Origin: Dryocola sp031988645
GTDB taxonomy: Bacteria > Pseudomonadota > Gammaproteobacteria > Enterobacterales > Enterobacteriaceae
Length of the DNA stretch: 64,000 nucleotides
Direction: 5' to 3'
Assembly (NCBI RefSeq): GCF_051307045.1
Contig: NZ_CP150452.1
Location: 1,612,001-1,676,000 of the forward strand
The notes under the pieces are model-generated. The model worked only from the letters and a program-made list of their open reading frames with translations. It searched no databases and had not been told where the DNA came from. The position numbers and the translations under genes are program-made. Of the stretch, positions 26,318 through 34,656 are shown in pieces. Position 1 is the stretch's first letter. Every line of letters begins with the position of its first letter.

Positions 26318-26773
26318 ATGAAAAACAGATCGTTATTTATGGTGTTAGCATTGCTGGGTGCGCCTGGTTATGTAACGGCGGCAGGGTTTGACCTTGCTGC
26401 TTCAGAGTATAACTTTGCGGTCAATGAATTAAGCAAAGCATCTTTTAATCAGGCAGCCATTATTGGTCAACACGGCGTTAGTAATAATTCCGCGGTCGAC
26501 CAAAGAGGGACCCGGCAACTTGCGGTAGTCTCGCAGTACGGAGGCAATAACCGCGCAAATGTCGATCAATCAGGGAGTTATAACCTTGCTTATATTTCGC
26601 AGACGGGCAGCGCCAACGATGCGGATATTAAGCAGACAGATTCTGGTAATACCGCTTTAATTGTCCAGAAAGGTTCTGGAAATAAAGCAAGCATTATCCA
26701 GACTGGTACGCAAAAAACAGCAGTTGTAGTGCAGAAACAGTCACAGATGGCGGTTCGTATTATCCAACGATAA
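26318..26773 (+). CDS. csgB: CsgB, curli nucleator
   Basis: The 151-aa protein has the E. coli length. After a signal peptide (to about residue 21, TAA) it has five imperfect curlin repeats. Examples are QAAIIGQHGVSNNSAVDQ, LAVVSQYGGNNRANVDQ and LAYISQTGSANDADIKQ. The last repeat is the divergent, basic one (TAVVVQKQSQMAVRIIQR) that anchors CsgB. CsgB sits on the surface and templates CsgA. The ATG at 26318 gives the conserved signal peptide. Confidence 0.96.
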   Translation: MKNRSLFMVLALLGAPGYVTAAGFDLAASEYNFAVNELSKASFNQAAIIGQHGVSNNSAVDQRGTRQLAVVSQYGGNNRANVDQSGSYNLAYISQTGSANDADIKQTDSGNTALIVQKGSGNKASIIQTGTQKTAVVVQKQSQMAVRIIQR

Positions 26774-26821
26774 TTCACCAACCATTTGGGCTTACATTCT
26801 CAATCCGATGGGGGTTTTACC

Positions 26822-27178
26822 ATGAATTTATTCAAAGTGGCAGCATTAGCAGCGGTAGTTATTTCCGGTAGCGCTATGGCCGGTCATTACCCACAAAATA
26901 GTCAGGGCCATGAAAGCCTGAGTATTTATCAGGAAGGTGTAAACAACGTTGCGCTTGCCGATCAGGGATCGTCTCCAGATGCTTCAATTGATATTAAATC
27001 ATTTGGCTACAATAACTATGTGAAAGCAAACCAGTCTGGCGCTTCTGATTCAGATACTTTTGTTGTGCAGTCTCAGGGTGGTAAAAACACCGCGATCACT
27101 ACCCAAACTGCTGATAACTCTACTATTGCAGTTACCCAGGTTGGTTGGGGTAACTACGCCAATGCTTACCAGCATTAA
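26822..27178 (+). CDS. csgA: CsgA, major curlin subunit, short four-repeat form
   Basis: After a CsgA-type signal peptide (MNLFKVAALAAVVISGSAMA) the mature protein has a very short N-terminal segment. It then has four curlin repeats: LSIYQEGVNNVALADQ, IDIKSFGYNNYVKANQ, FVVQSQGGKNTAITTQ and IAVTQVGWGNYANAYQ. It is 118 aa, whereas E. coli CsgA has 151 aa and five repeats plus a glycine-rich CsgG-targeting segment. The second and third repeats are degenerate at the canonical S-x5-Q-x-G-x-G-N positions. The frame is clean with no sign of an indel. Confidence 0.9.
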   Translation: MNLFKVAALAAVVISGSAMAGHYPQNSQGHESLSIYQEGVNNVALADQGSSPDASIDIKSFGYNNYVKANQSGASDSDTFVVQSQGGKNTAITTQTADNSTIAVTQVGWGNYANAYQH

Positions 27179-27196
27179 TAGTCAGACTGCGCTATA

Positions 27197-27222
27197 AAAA
27201 ACAGGGCCCCGGCCCTGTTTTT
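27197..27222 (+). terminator. Terminator or attenuator between csgA and csgC
   Basis: An ACAGGGCC/GGCCCTGT stem is flanked by A6 and T6. It should reduce csgC relative to csgA transcription. Confidence 0.8.
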
Positions 27223-27237
27223 TATTGGGAGGAAGAG

Positions 27238-27567
27238 ATGCATACCTTAATTTTGCTGGCCGCGCTGGCTAATCAGCTCACTTTTGATACCCGGCAGCTG
27301 GGAAATATTTTTACCATCGAACCCGTCGCCACGCTGACGACCGATTGCCGGTGCGCCATGAAGCTTACGGCCATGCGTTCTGGCAAGGCCGGGCAAAGCA
27401 CCAGCAGCCAGAGTTCCACCGTCGCGATCAAGGCCAATGAACCGATAAAACTCGCCAGGCTGAGCCTGAATATCGATCCCGGCGACAGCGTCACCCTCAC
27501 CGTAACCCTGACGGATGGCAAAGACATTAACCTGCAGCAGCAGTGGACGCCGCCGGGCAAGATCTAG
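27238..27567 (+). CDS. csgC: CsgC, periplasmic inhibitor of curlin aggregation
   Basis: The 109-aa protein (E. coli 110) is an immunoglobulin-like periplasmic chaperone that keeps CsgA unfolded. The CxC motif (TTDCRCAMKL) and the C-terminal LSLNIDPGDSVTLTVTLTDG and QQQWTPPG are conserved. The N-terminal stretch MHTLILLAALANQ serves as a short signal. GGGAGGAAGAG precedes the ATG. Confidence 0.93.
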   Translation: MHTLILLAALANQLTFDTRQLGNIFTIEPVATLTTDCRCAMKLTAMRSGKAGQSTSSQSSTVAIKANEPIKLARLSLNIDPGDSVTLTVTLTDGKDINLQQQWTPPGKI

Positions 27568-27699
27568 TTTTGCTATTTTGTTTAAATTATGTAATGAGAT
27601 TGTTGCGATTATTTCGTCTGTATACCAATGTTTAACTGTAGTGATTTCGTTATCTGCCGATAACTTTATTTAAAGACTACAGGTATGAGGGTACGGATT

Positions 27700-28011
27700 A
27701 TGATAAACGCTACTTTTAAGAAGTTTCTCTGTGCTGCCGTATTAGCGATGCTCTCGCCCCTGCCGCCGGCCGCCGCTGATGGCGGGACAATTCATTTTCG
27801 GGGTGCGATTGTCGAAGGGGGATGCGGTATTACGCCGCAGGACCAGCAGGTGGTTTTTTCCTGCTATAAACAAGGCAAACCAGCCACTTTCACCGTGGCC
27901 CTGAGCGAGTTAGCCGAGGGTGTTGTACGTAGCGACAGCCTGATACATACCGATATTCAGTACCTCGATTCCCAGCGCCGCCTGGCCCTGGTGAATATCA
28001 CCTACCAGTAA
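27700..28011 (+). CDS. ymdA: YmdA-like small secreted protein
   Basis: The 103-aa product has a signal peptide ending near PPAAA. Its mature start (DGGTIHFRGAIVEGGCG) is reminiscent of fimbrial subunits, with a second cysteine in VVFSCYKQGK. The position after csgC and the length match ymdA of E. coli; I rely on these more than on detailed sequence. The ATG at 27700 follows GAGGG; one at 27685 is possible. Function is unknown. It is the last gene before the inserted region. Confidence 0.7.
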   Translation: MINATFKKFLCAAVLAMLSPLPPAAADGGTIHFRGAIVEGGCGITPQDQQVVFSCYKQGKPATFTVALSELAEGVVRSDSLIHTDIQYLDSQRRLALVNITYQ

Positions 28012-28227
28012 ATACAGCAACCCGGCGGGCACGTCGGGCGATGAGTTTTTCCGCATACTGATTTATTTCATCTCAGGTTTTGTTACTATTCCGCGCCGTT
28101 GCAAATTTCCGCGGTGAAAAAAATCTTCTTCAGGAGATATCCCGTCGGTTTGAGAGTTATTCCATAGCCCGCGACAATAGAAAATATTATACCTGCGGGC
28201 CGCAGCAGATGAATGATGGTAGCGAAA

Positions 28228-28950
28228 ATGAAGTTAGCGTTTAACCTTGTCGACTGGCAGGCCTGCGCCCCGGGCTTATCTGATGCCGCGCAGTGGCTGG
28301 CGTGGGGCAAAGCGTCCCCGGTAATCGATGCGACAGCCGCCATCGCCAGATGCACACACTTACCCATGATGACCGCCCGTCGTCTGGCGTCGGGCAGCCG
28401 CCTTGCGGTAGACGCCGCTCTGGCGGTGCTGGCGCGCCAGCGGATTGACGCTCTGGTTTTCGCCAGCCGCCACGGCGAGCTCGAACGCAACTTCAGGATC
28501 CTGACCGCGCTGGCTGAGCAACAGCCGGTTTCGCCAACGGATTTTGCCATGTCGGTCCACAATTCGGCGGTTGGCAATACCACTATCGCCGCCGGCCTGC
28601 CTTTAGTTTCATCTTCTGTATCCGCCGGCCGGGATACCTTCGGCCAGGCGCTGGTCGAAGCGGCTGCCTTTCTTCACGCAGGCTATAAACGCGTGCTGCT
28701 GGTGGATTTTGACGGCGCCATCCCCGATTTTTATCAGCCTTTGCTGGCACACGAGCCGCCCACTTTTCCGTACGCCGTCGCGCTGGTGCTGGAAGCTGGT
28801 TCGCATCTGCGGGCGCAAAGCGTTCCCGACGCGCATCCTGCTGTCGCCCCTCTGCCGCAAAGCCTCAGTTTCCTGCATGCCTGGCTTGGCGAAGCACCGA
28901 ATTTCGCGTTTCGCGGAGAAAGGCTTCTGTGGCAGTGGAGCCGCGGCTGA
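28228..28950 (+). CDS. apeC: ApeC, ketosynthase-like chain-length factor
   Basis: The 240-aa product has a single N-terminal ketosynthase-like domain without the active cysteine (VHNSAVGNTTIAAGLP stands where a KS has its Cys motif). This is typical of the aryl-polyene chain-length factor that pairs with ApeO. It begins the rightward ape operon, which runs without real gaps to 42311. No strong ribosome site is seen; ATGs at 28213 and 28216 are alternatives. The 216-bp gap before it probably holds the cluster promoter. Confidence 0.85.
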   Translation: MKLAFNLVDWQACAPGLSDAAQWLAWGKASPVIDATAAIARCTHLPMMTARRLASGSRLAVDAALAVLARQRIDALVFASRHGELERNFRILTALAEQQPVSPTDFAMSVHNSAVGNTTIAAGLPLVSSSVSAGRDTFGQALVEAAAFLHAGYKRVLLVDFDGAIPDFYQPLLAHEPPTFPYAVALVLEAGSHLRAQSVPDAHPAVAPLPQSLSFLHAWLGEAPNFAFRGERLLWQWSRG

Positions 28951-29804
28951 TGCGGCGCACATGCCTGCAGCGTCTTAACTGGTGCTGGCGCGTCGTGATG
29001 ACCGGCTGGCTGTTTATCCTTTTTGGCAGCGGCGGCCTTGCGCTCTCGCTGCTGTGGTTTAATTTGCTGCTGGTTTTCGTCCCGAGTCGCCGCAGGCGGC
29101 GTAATATCGCCCGCCGCAGCATTGCCGCCAGCTTTCGGTTATTTTTGCGCATCGGGCGCTTTCTGGGCGTTTTCGACTATCAGTTCAGCGGCGTGGAAAA
29201 CCTGCGCGGCGATAAAGGCTGTCTGATCGTTGCGAATCATCCCACGCTGCTGGATTATGTTTTTATTGCTTCGCAGGCTCCCGAGATTGGCTGCCTGGTC
29301 AAAGCCGGCCTGGTCAATAATCCTTGTTTCAGAGGCGTTATTCGCGCGGCGGATTATTTAATTAACAGCCAGGGCGAAACGTTGCTGCCGGAAAGCCAGC
29401 GGCGGCTGACGGCGGGGGAAACGATACTTATTTTCCCCGAAGGCACGCGGACGCGCCCCGGCGAGCCGCTGGCGATCCAGCGCGGCGCGGCGCAGATTGC
29501 TGTTCGCAGCGGCTGCCCCCTGCGCCTGGTGCACATTTATTGCGACCAGCGCTATCTCGATAAGCAAAGCCGCTGGTATCAAATTCCGGCGCGTAAGCCG
29601 ATGATTAAGGTTTCGGTGCAGCGGCGAATAGAGAGCCTGGATTTTGTCACGACGCCCGACGATGCCCCGGCGCTGGCGGCGCGTCGCCTGAGCAATTATT
29701 TACGTCAGGAATTAGTTCCTGATTCTCGCAAAGATCCGGAAAGCAAATATGGACTCCTTAAAAAACGATATAAAACAACTGATAATCGACACGCTGAACC
29801 TTGA
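28950..29804 (+). CDS. apeD: ApeD, lysophospholipid acyltransferase-like protein
   Basis: The 284-aa membrane-anchored acyltransferase has the family motifs NHPTLLDY (HxxxxD) and FPEGTRTRPGEP and an N-terminal hydrophobic segment. In APE clusters it is thought to attach the polyene or a fatty acyl chain to a lipid carrier. The ATG overlaps the apeC stop (TGATG). Its 3' end overlaps apeE by 56 bp. Confidence 0.88.
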   Translation: MRRTCLQRLNWCWRVVMTGWLFILFGSGGLALSLLWFNLLLVFVPSRRRRRNIARRSIAASFRLFLRIGRFLGVFDYQFSGVENLRGDKGCLIVANHPTLLDYVFIASQAPEIGCLVKAGLVNNPCFRGVIRAADYLINSQGETLLPESQRRLTAGETILIFPEGTRTRPGEPLAIQRGAAQIAVRSGCPLRLVHIYCDQRYLDKQSRWYQIPARKPMIKVSVQRRIESLDFVTTPDDAPALAARRLSNYLRQELVPDSRKDPESKYGLLKKRYKTTDNRHAEP

Positions 29805-30021
29805 AGAGATAAGCGTGGACGACATTGACAGCGAGGCGCCCCTGTTTGGCAACGATGGCCTGGGGCTTGACTCCATTGACGCCCTTGAGCTGGGTTTGAG
29901 CGTAAAAAAACGTTATGGCGTGACGTTATCCGCTGAAAACGAAACCCTGCGGCAGCATTTTTACTCTGTGGCCACGCTGGCCGCTTTCATCGTCAGCCTT
30001 AATCCGGCGCACGACGCCTGA
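29749..30021 (+). CDS. apeE: ApeE, acyl carrier protein
   Basis: The 90-aa ACP has the phosphopantetheine serine in LGLDSIDALELG. It is one of two carriers on which the aryl-polyene chain is started and extended. It begins inside the end of apeD, in another frame; the length, the complete ACP fold and GGAAAG before the ATG support this start. The phosphopantetheinyl transferase at the end of the cluster probably activates it. Confidence 0.92.
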   Translation: MDSLKNDIKQLIIDTLNLEEISVDDIDSEAPLFGNDGLGLDSIDALELGLSVKKRYGVTLSAENETLRQHFYSVATLAAFIVSLNPAHDA

Positions 30022-30043
30022 ATGATTGAAGAACGAGCAAGTT

Positions 30044-30292
30044 ATGAATAAAGAAGATATTTATCAGGAAGTGACCGGGCTGCTGGTTAAACTGTTCGAC
30101 CTGGACGCCGCTCTTATCACCCCTGAATCGCGCCTCTACGAAGATTTAGATCTCGACAGCATTGATGCCGTGGACATGGTTGTGCACCTGCAAAAACGTA
30201 CCGGCAAAAAAATCAAACCGGAAGATTTTAAAACGGTGCGTACCGTACAGGATGTTGTAGAGGCTGTAGAGCGGCTGCAACAGGGTTCCTGA
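30044..30292 (+). CDS. apeF: ApeF, acyl carrier protein
   Basis: The 82-aa second ACP has the motif LDLDSIDAVDMV. In studied APE systems the two ACPs have different duties, and this acidic type is thought to carry the growing chain. The ATG at 30044 starts MNKEDIYQEVTGLL; a TTG six codons upstream is less likely. Its TGA overlaps the apeG ATG. Confidence 0.92.
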   Translation: MNKEDIYQEVTGLLVKLFDLDAALITPESRLYEDLDLDSIDAVDMVVHLQKRTGKKIKPEDFKTVRTVQDVVEAVERLQQGS

Positions 30293-30867
30293 TGCGCGTG
30301 CGGGCGCAGAGCGTGCTGAGTATCGCAGGAGGGCTGGCCGTTATTGGCTGGCCTTTTGCTGTGTGGCTGGCGCTGAGCTACCCGCGTTTACATATTCTGC
30401 TGCCTCTGCTGGCGCTGTGTTTCGTGCTGCGTCTTGCGGCGCTTCGCGGTAAAACCGGGGCCCTGAGCCGTGCGGCGCAAGGCCTGGCCGCAGCGGGCAT
30501 CGCCCTGACGCTGGCGAGCGTTTTGCTGCGCGAGGCGCAGCTGCTGCTGTGGTATCCGCTGGCGGTCAATATGATGATGCTCGCCCTGTTTGGCGGTTCG
30601 TTGCTAAGCCGCATGCCGCTTGTTGAAAGGCTGGCGCGCTGGCGCGAGGGGGAACTTTCTGCCGCGGCGGTACGCTACACGCGCCGCGTGACCCGGCTGT
30701 GGTGCGGATTCTTTATCGTTAACGGCGGCGTTTCGCTATGGACCTGCCTGCACGGCAGCCTTCATCTCTGGACGCTGTGGAACGGCATGCTCAGCTATTT
30801 GCTGATGGGCGCGCTGTTCGCCGGCGAATGGCTGGTGCGCCAGCGCGTAAAACAACATCATGAATAA
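30292..30867 (+). CDS. apeG: ApeG, small inner-membrane protein
   Basis: The 191-aa protein has about four to five hydrophobic segments and an ending rich in basic residues. It corresponds by position and character to the COG4648-type membrane protein of APE clusters; no catalytic motif is visible. It overlaps apeF by one base and apeH by eight. Confidence 0.8.
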   Translation: MRVRAQSVLSIAGGLAVIGWPFAVWLALSYPRLHILLPLLALCFVLRLAALRGKTGALSRAAQGLAAAGIALTLASVLLREAQLLLWYPLAVNMMMLALFGGSLLSRMPLVERLARWREGELSAAAVRYTRRVTRLWCGFFIVNGGVSLWTCLHGSLHLWTLWNGMLSYLLMGALFAGEWLVRQRVKQHHE

Positions 30868-32188
30868 TTTTCTGCCGCTGGGCGAGTGGGCTGGCGCGGC
30901 CCGCCATCCCGATCATATTGTGGCGTTTTCAGCAGACAGGCACTGGACGCAGGCGATGCTTGAGCGCGATGTGCAGCAGCTTTATAGCCGGCTGGGCGTT
31001 CTTGCCGGCGAGCGGTGGGCGCTGTGTTTTGACAACAGCTACTGGTTTATCGTCGCGCTTCTCGCCGCTCTGCACGCGGGGAAAACTCCTGTGCTGCCCG
31101 GCCACTGCCGGGAAACCCAGCTGCGCGAACAGCAATCCCTGTTTAGCGGAGTGTTGACCGATTTGCCCCTGCAGCTCGACTGCCCGGTGATTAATCCGCA
31201 GGATCTGCCGCATGAGGCGCCGCAAACGCTGCCGCCCGTTGCCCGCGACGCGGGAGTGATTCTGTTCACCTCCGGCTCAACCGGCGAGCCGGCGCAAATC
31301 TTTAAAAGGGTCGAGGCTCTGGATAAAGAGAGCGCCTGGCTGGCGGCGCTTTGGGGCCGGGATCTACAGAACTGCCGCGTCGCGGCGTCGGTCAGCCATC
31401 AGCATATGTATGGCCTGACGTTTCGCATTATGCTGCCCATGACGCTGGGCCTGGCCTGCGACGCGTCAATGATTCATTTCCCCGAGCAGCTGGCGGCGCT
31501 TGCTACCCATCCGCTGCTTTTTATCACCAGCCCGGCCTTTCTCAAGCGCCTTGATTTCAACCTGCTGGCGCCGCCGTGCCGTAAAACGGTTTCGGCGGCA
31601 GGGCTGCTGGATGACGAAACGGCGCAAAGAGCCGGGCGGTGGCTTGGCGAGGCGGTGTGCGAAATTTACGGCACCACGGAAACGGGCGTGCTCGCCTGGC
31701 GTCGGCATCATGACGTCGCGCCGCCCTGGCAGCCTTTTCCCGAGGTGGAATTTATCGCCCGCGAAGAAGGATGGTCCGTACGCTCCCCTTTAATTAACGG
31801 CGGCGAGTGCCCGCTCGATGATAATCTGGCCTTCAGTTCGCAAGGGGAGTTCCGGCTTTTAGGCCGCCGTGACCGAATCGTGAAGATGGAAGAAAAACGC
31901 GTCTCCCTTAGCGAAATCGAACGTCGCCTGGCGGCGCTGCCGGGCATCAAAGAGGCGGCCGTGGTGCCGATTGTACGCGCAGGGCGCATCACGCCCGGCG
32001 CCGTTGTGGTGCTTGATGGCTCCGTGCTGCCTGCCGAATATAAAAAACGGTGGCGAGACACGCTTCGCCAGTGGCTTGAGCCGGTGGCCGTCCCGCGTTA
32101 CTGGCGTTTCGTTGACAGCATTCCGCTCAACAGCCAGAGCAAGCGGGCCTGGGCGCAACTACAGGAATTATTTGATGAAACCCATTAA
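30860..32188 (+). CDS. apeH: ApeH, aryl-activating AMP ligase
   Basis: The 442-aa ANL-superfamily enzyme has the P-loop ILFTSGSTGEPAQIFK and the A5 motif EIYGTTETGVLAWR. A hinge region (RRDRIVKMEEKRVSLSEIER) and a shortened C-terminal domain follow. In APE biosynthesis this enzyme activates the aryl starter (4-hydroxybenzoate-type acid) and loads it on an ACP. The exact substrate cannot be read from the sequence. Confidence 0.88.
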   Translation: MNNFLPLGEWAGAARHPDHIVAFSADRHWTQAMLERDVQQLYSRLGVLAGERWALCFDNSYWFIVALLAALHAGKTPVLPGHCRETQLREQQSLFSGVLTDLPLQLDCPVINPQDLPHEAPQTLPPVARDAGVILFTSGSTGEPAQIFKRVEALDKESAWLAALWGRDLQNCRVAASVSHQHMYGLTFRIMLPMTLGLACDASMIHFPEQLAALATHPLLFITSPAFLKRLDFNLLAPPCRKTVSAAGLLDDETAQRAGRWLGEAVCEIYGTTETGVLAWRRHHDVAPPWQPFPEVEFIAREEGWSVRSPLINGGECPLDDNLAFSSQGEFRLLGRRDRIVKMEEKRVSLSEIERRLAALPGIKEAAVVPIVRAGRITPGAVVVLDGSVLPAEYKKRWRDTLRQWLEPVAVPRYWRFVDSIPLNSQSKRAWAQLQELFDETH

Positions 32189-32525
32189 AGAGCGCTGCAC
32201 GCGGCCGGGGGAAAACCAGCTGTGCCTGCGGCTGCGTATTCCGGCTGGTCTGAGCTGGTTTGACGGCCACTTTCCGACGCAGCCGCTGCTTCCCGGCGTG
32301 GCGCAGGTGGACTGGGTGATGGCCTATGGCGCAGAGCTTGCGCCCGGTATGCGGTTTTGCGCGATTGACAGCGTGAAGTTCCAGCGCCCGGTACTGCCCG
32401 AAAGCCTGCTTGAGCTGAACCTGCGCTGGGATGCCGCCCGCTGCCTGCTGAGCTTTGAGTATCTCCAGCTTAAAGACGAAGCGCGGCAGCCCGTCAGCAG
32501 CGGAAAAATTAAGCTATGTCGGTGA
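32175..32525 (+). CDS. apeI: ApeI, hot-dog fold dehydratase
   Basis: The 116-aa FabZ-like protein has the motif WFDGHFPTQPLLPGVAQVDW with the catalytic-type histidine. It pairs with ApeP as one of two 3-hydroxyacyl-ACP dehydratases that form the polyene double bonds. The ATG at 32175 overlaps the end of apeH by 14 bp and follows AGGA; a longer open frame upstream lies inside apeH and is rejected. Confidence 0.88.
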   Translation: MKPIKERCTRPGENQLCLRLRIPAGLSWFDGHFPTQPLLPGVAQVDWVMAYGAELAPGMRFCAIDSVKFQRPVLPESLLELNLRWDAARCLLSFEYLQLKDEARQPVSSGKIKLCR

Positions 32526-34240
32526 TGGCAAAGCTGGCCGTGGCCGAGGAGGACTTCCGCCCCTGCGTGGTGATCCCCTGTTACAACCACGGGGCGGCTA
32601 TGCCCGGCGTGCTCGCGCGTCTGGCCCCGTTTGCGTTGCCTTGCATCATTGTTGACGACGGCAGCGATCGTGCGACGGCGCAGCAGCTGGATCTTCTGGC
32701 GGCAAACCACGCCGGCGTGACGCTGGTGCGCCTTGCGGCCAACAGCGGCAAAGGCCAGGCCGTCATTGCCGGCCTGCAGGCGGCCCGGCAGGCGGGTTTC
32801 AGCCATGCCGTGCAGCTGGATGCCGACGGACAGCACCGTATCGAAGACATTCCCCGTTTTCTGCAGGAAGCGCGGCGCTACCCGGAAAGCCTGATCTCCG
32901 GCCAGCCGGAGTATGACGATTCGGTGCCCAAAGCCCGCCTGTACGGGCGCTACTTGACCCATTTTTGGGTGTGGATTGAAACGCTGTCTTTCTCGCTTAA
33001 GGACAGCATGTGCGGGTTCCGCGTCTATCCCGTGGCCTCATCTCTTGCCCTCATCGCGCGACATCCGCCGGGCAAGCGGATGGATTTCGACACCGAAATC
33101 ATGGTGCGCCTGTACTGGTCCGGCGTGGACAGCCGCTTTCTGCGCACGCGTGTGACCTATCCGCCGGACGGCCTGTCGCATTTTGACGCCCTGCGTGACA
33201 ATCTGCGCATCTCCTGGATGCACACGCGGCTGTTTTTTGGCATGCTGCCGCGCATTCCTGAGCTTCTTTCACGCCGCCGCAGGCCCGCGCACTGGGCGAA
33301 GGTGCCGGAGAGAAAAGGGCTGGCCGGGATGCGCCTGATGCTGGGCATCTATCGAGTTTTGGGCCGCGGAGCCTTCACGCTGCTGCTGTATCCTGTCGCG
33401 GCCTGGATGTGGCTGACCGGCGGAGCGCAGCGCCGGGCCTCCAGGCTGTGGCTGGCGCGCGTGCGGCAACAGGCGCGAATTAAACAAATCGCGCTGCCCG
33501 CAGGCCTGAACAGCTACCGGCACTTTTTGCGCTTTGGCGACGCGATGCTCAACAAAATCGCCGCCTGGCGAGGGGATATCAAATGGGGGCGCGATATTAA
33601 TTTCGCTCCCGGCAGCCGCGAAGTTTTGCAACCGCAGGCGGGCTGCGGGAAACTTATCCTCGCCGCGCACCTTGGCGATATCGAAGCCAGCCGGGCGCTG
33701 GCGCAGGTGGAGGCGGGGCTGACGATCAATGCCCTGGTGTTTACCGATCACGCCGAGCGGTTCCGCAGGGTTTTAGAGGAAATCGCCCCCCAGGCGGCGG
33801 TGAATCTGCTGCCCGTCACGCACATTGGCCCGGAAACCGCCATGCTGCTGCAGGATAAGCTTGATGCGGGCGAATGGGTGGCCATCGTCGGCGACAGAAT
33901 CGCCGTTAACCCGCAGCGCGGAGGCGATCGGCGCGTATGCTGGAGCCAGTTTATGGGCGCGCCGGCGCCGTTCCCGCAGGGGCCTTTTATTCTCGCCGCC
34001 GCGTTGCGCTGTCCGATCGTTTTAATGATGGTGCTGCGCGAGCAGGGCAAACTGCTTATTCACGCCGAGCCTTTTGCCGACCCGCTGATACTGCCGCGGG
34101 CGACGCGCCAGCAGGCTTTGCAGCAGGCCGTCGATCGTTATGCCGAACGGCTTGAGGCCTACGCTTTCCGCTCGCCGCTCGACTGGTTTAATTTTTATGA
34201 TTTCTGGCAGCTGCCGAAAGACCTGGAGTCAGGATGTTAA
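32516..34240 (+). CDS. apeJ: ApeJ, glycosyltransferase/acyltransferase fusion
   Basis: The 574-aa protein joins an N-terminal family 2 glycosyltransferase (VVIPCYNHG, VDDGSD, QLDADGQHRIED) to a C-terminal lipid A-type acyltransferase region (LILAAHLGDIEASRA, VAIVGDRIAVNP). It presumably builds the membrane-anchored lipid part of the aryl polyene. Two starts are possible, ATG 32516 or ATG 32525, the latter overlapping the apeI stop as TGATG. Confidence 0.88.
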   Translation: MSVMAKLAVAEEDFRPCVVIPCYNHGAAMPGVLARLAPFALPCIIVDDGSDRATAQQLDLLAANHAGVTLVRLAANSGKGQAVIAGLQAARQAGFSHAVQLDADGQHRIEDIPRFLQEARRYPESLISGQPEYDDSVPKARLYGRYLTHFWVWIETLSFSLKDSMCGFRVYPVASSLALIARHPPGKRMDFDTEIMVRLYWSGVDSRFLRTRVTYPPDGLSHFDALRDNLRISWMHTRLFFGMLPRIPELLSRRRRPAHWAKVPERKGLAGMRLMLGIYRVLGRGAFTLLLYPVAAWMWLTGGAQRRASRLWLARVRQQARIKQIALPAGLNSYRHFLRFGDAMLNKIAAWRGDIKWGRDINFAPGSREVLQPQAGCGKLILAAHLGDIEASRALAQVEAGLTINALVFTDHAERFRRVLEEIAPQAAVNLLPVTHIGPETAMLLQDKLDAGEWVAIVGDRIAVNPQRGGDRRVCWSQFMGAPAPFPQGPFILAAALRCPIVLMMVLREQGKLLIHAEPFADPLILPRATRQQALQQAVDRYAERLEAYAFRSPLDWFNFYDFWQLPKDLESGC

Positions 34241-34656
34241 GCGACCCACGCTTTACCGCGGAAGTAAGTATTAAAGTGCCTTTCCATGACGTCGACGCGA
34301 TGAACGTGGTCTGGCACGGCAACTACTTTCGCTATTTTGAAGTGGCGCGCGAAGCGCTGCTTGACCAGTTTAACTACGGCTATCGCGCGATGAAAGCGTC
34401 TGGCTATGTCTGGCCGGTGGTGGATACGCGGGTGAAATACCGCGACGCGGTGACCTTTGAGCAGCAAATTCTGGTGCGGGCAAGCGTGGTGGAATTCGAA
34501 AACCGCTTAAAGATTGGCTATCAAATCACCGATGCCGCCAGCGGGAAACGCACCACCACGGGCTACACCATTCAGGTAGCGGTTGACGCCGCGACGGGAG
34601 AGATGTGCTACGTCTCCCCGGCCGTCTTATTCGAACGCATGGGGATTAAGCCATGA
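34234..34656 (+). CDS. apeK: ApeK, acyl-ACP/CoA thioesterase
   Basis: The 140-aa hot-dog thioesterase of the YbgC/4-hydroxybenzoyl-CoA type has the motif FHDVDAMNVVWHGNYFRYFE. It may edit or release chains in the pathway. It overlaps apeJ by seven bases and has GGAG before its ATG. Confidence 0.88.
   Translation: MLSDPRFTAEVSIKVPFHDVDAMNVVWHGNYFRYFEVAREALLDQFNYGYRAMKASGYVWPVVDTRVKYRDAVTFEQQILVRASVVEFENRLKIGYQITDAASGKRTTTGYTIQVAVDAATGEMCYVSPAVLFERMGIKP

Noticed and set aside
25942..26319. 125-codon frame in the csgD/csgB spacer
   Set aside because: There is no ribosome site and no recognisable domain, and it overlaps the CsgD box; the spacer size matches the E. coli regulatory region.
28012..28227. 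Integration border or attachment site at the left edge of the inserted block
   Set aside because: I found no tRNA gene, direct repeat or integrase remnant here or near 48.4 kb.
31971..32174. Long N-terminal extension of apeI
   Set aside because: It lies inside apeH in another frame; the ATG at 32175 gives a normal hot-dog domain.
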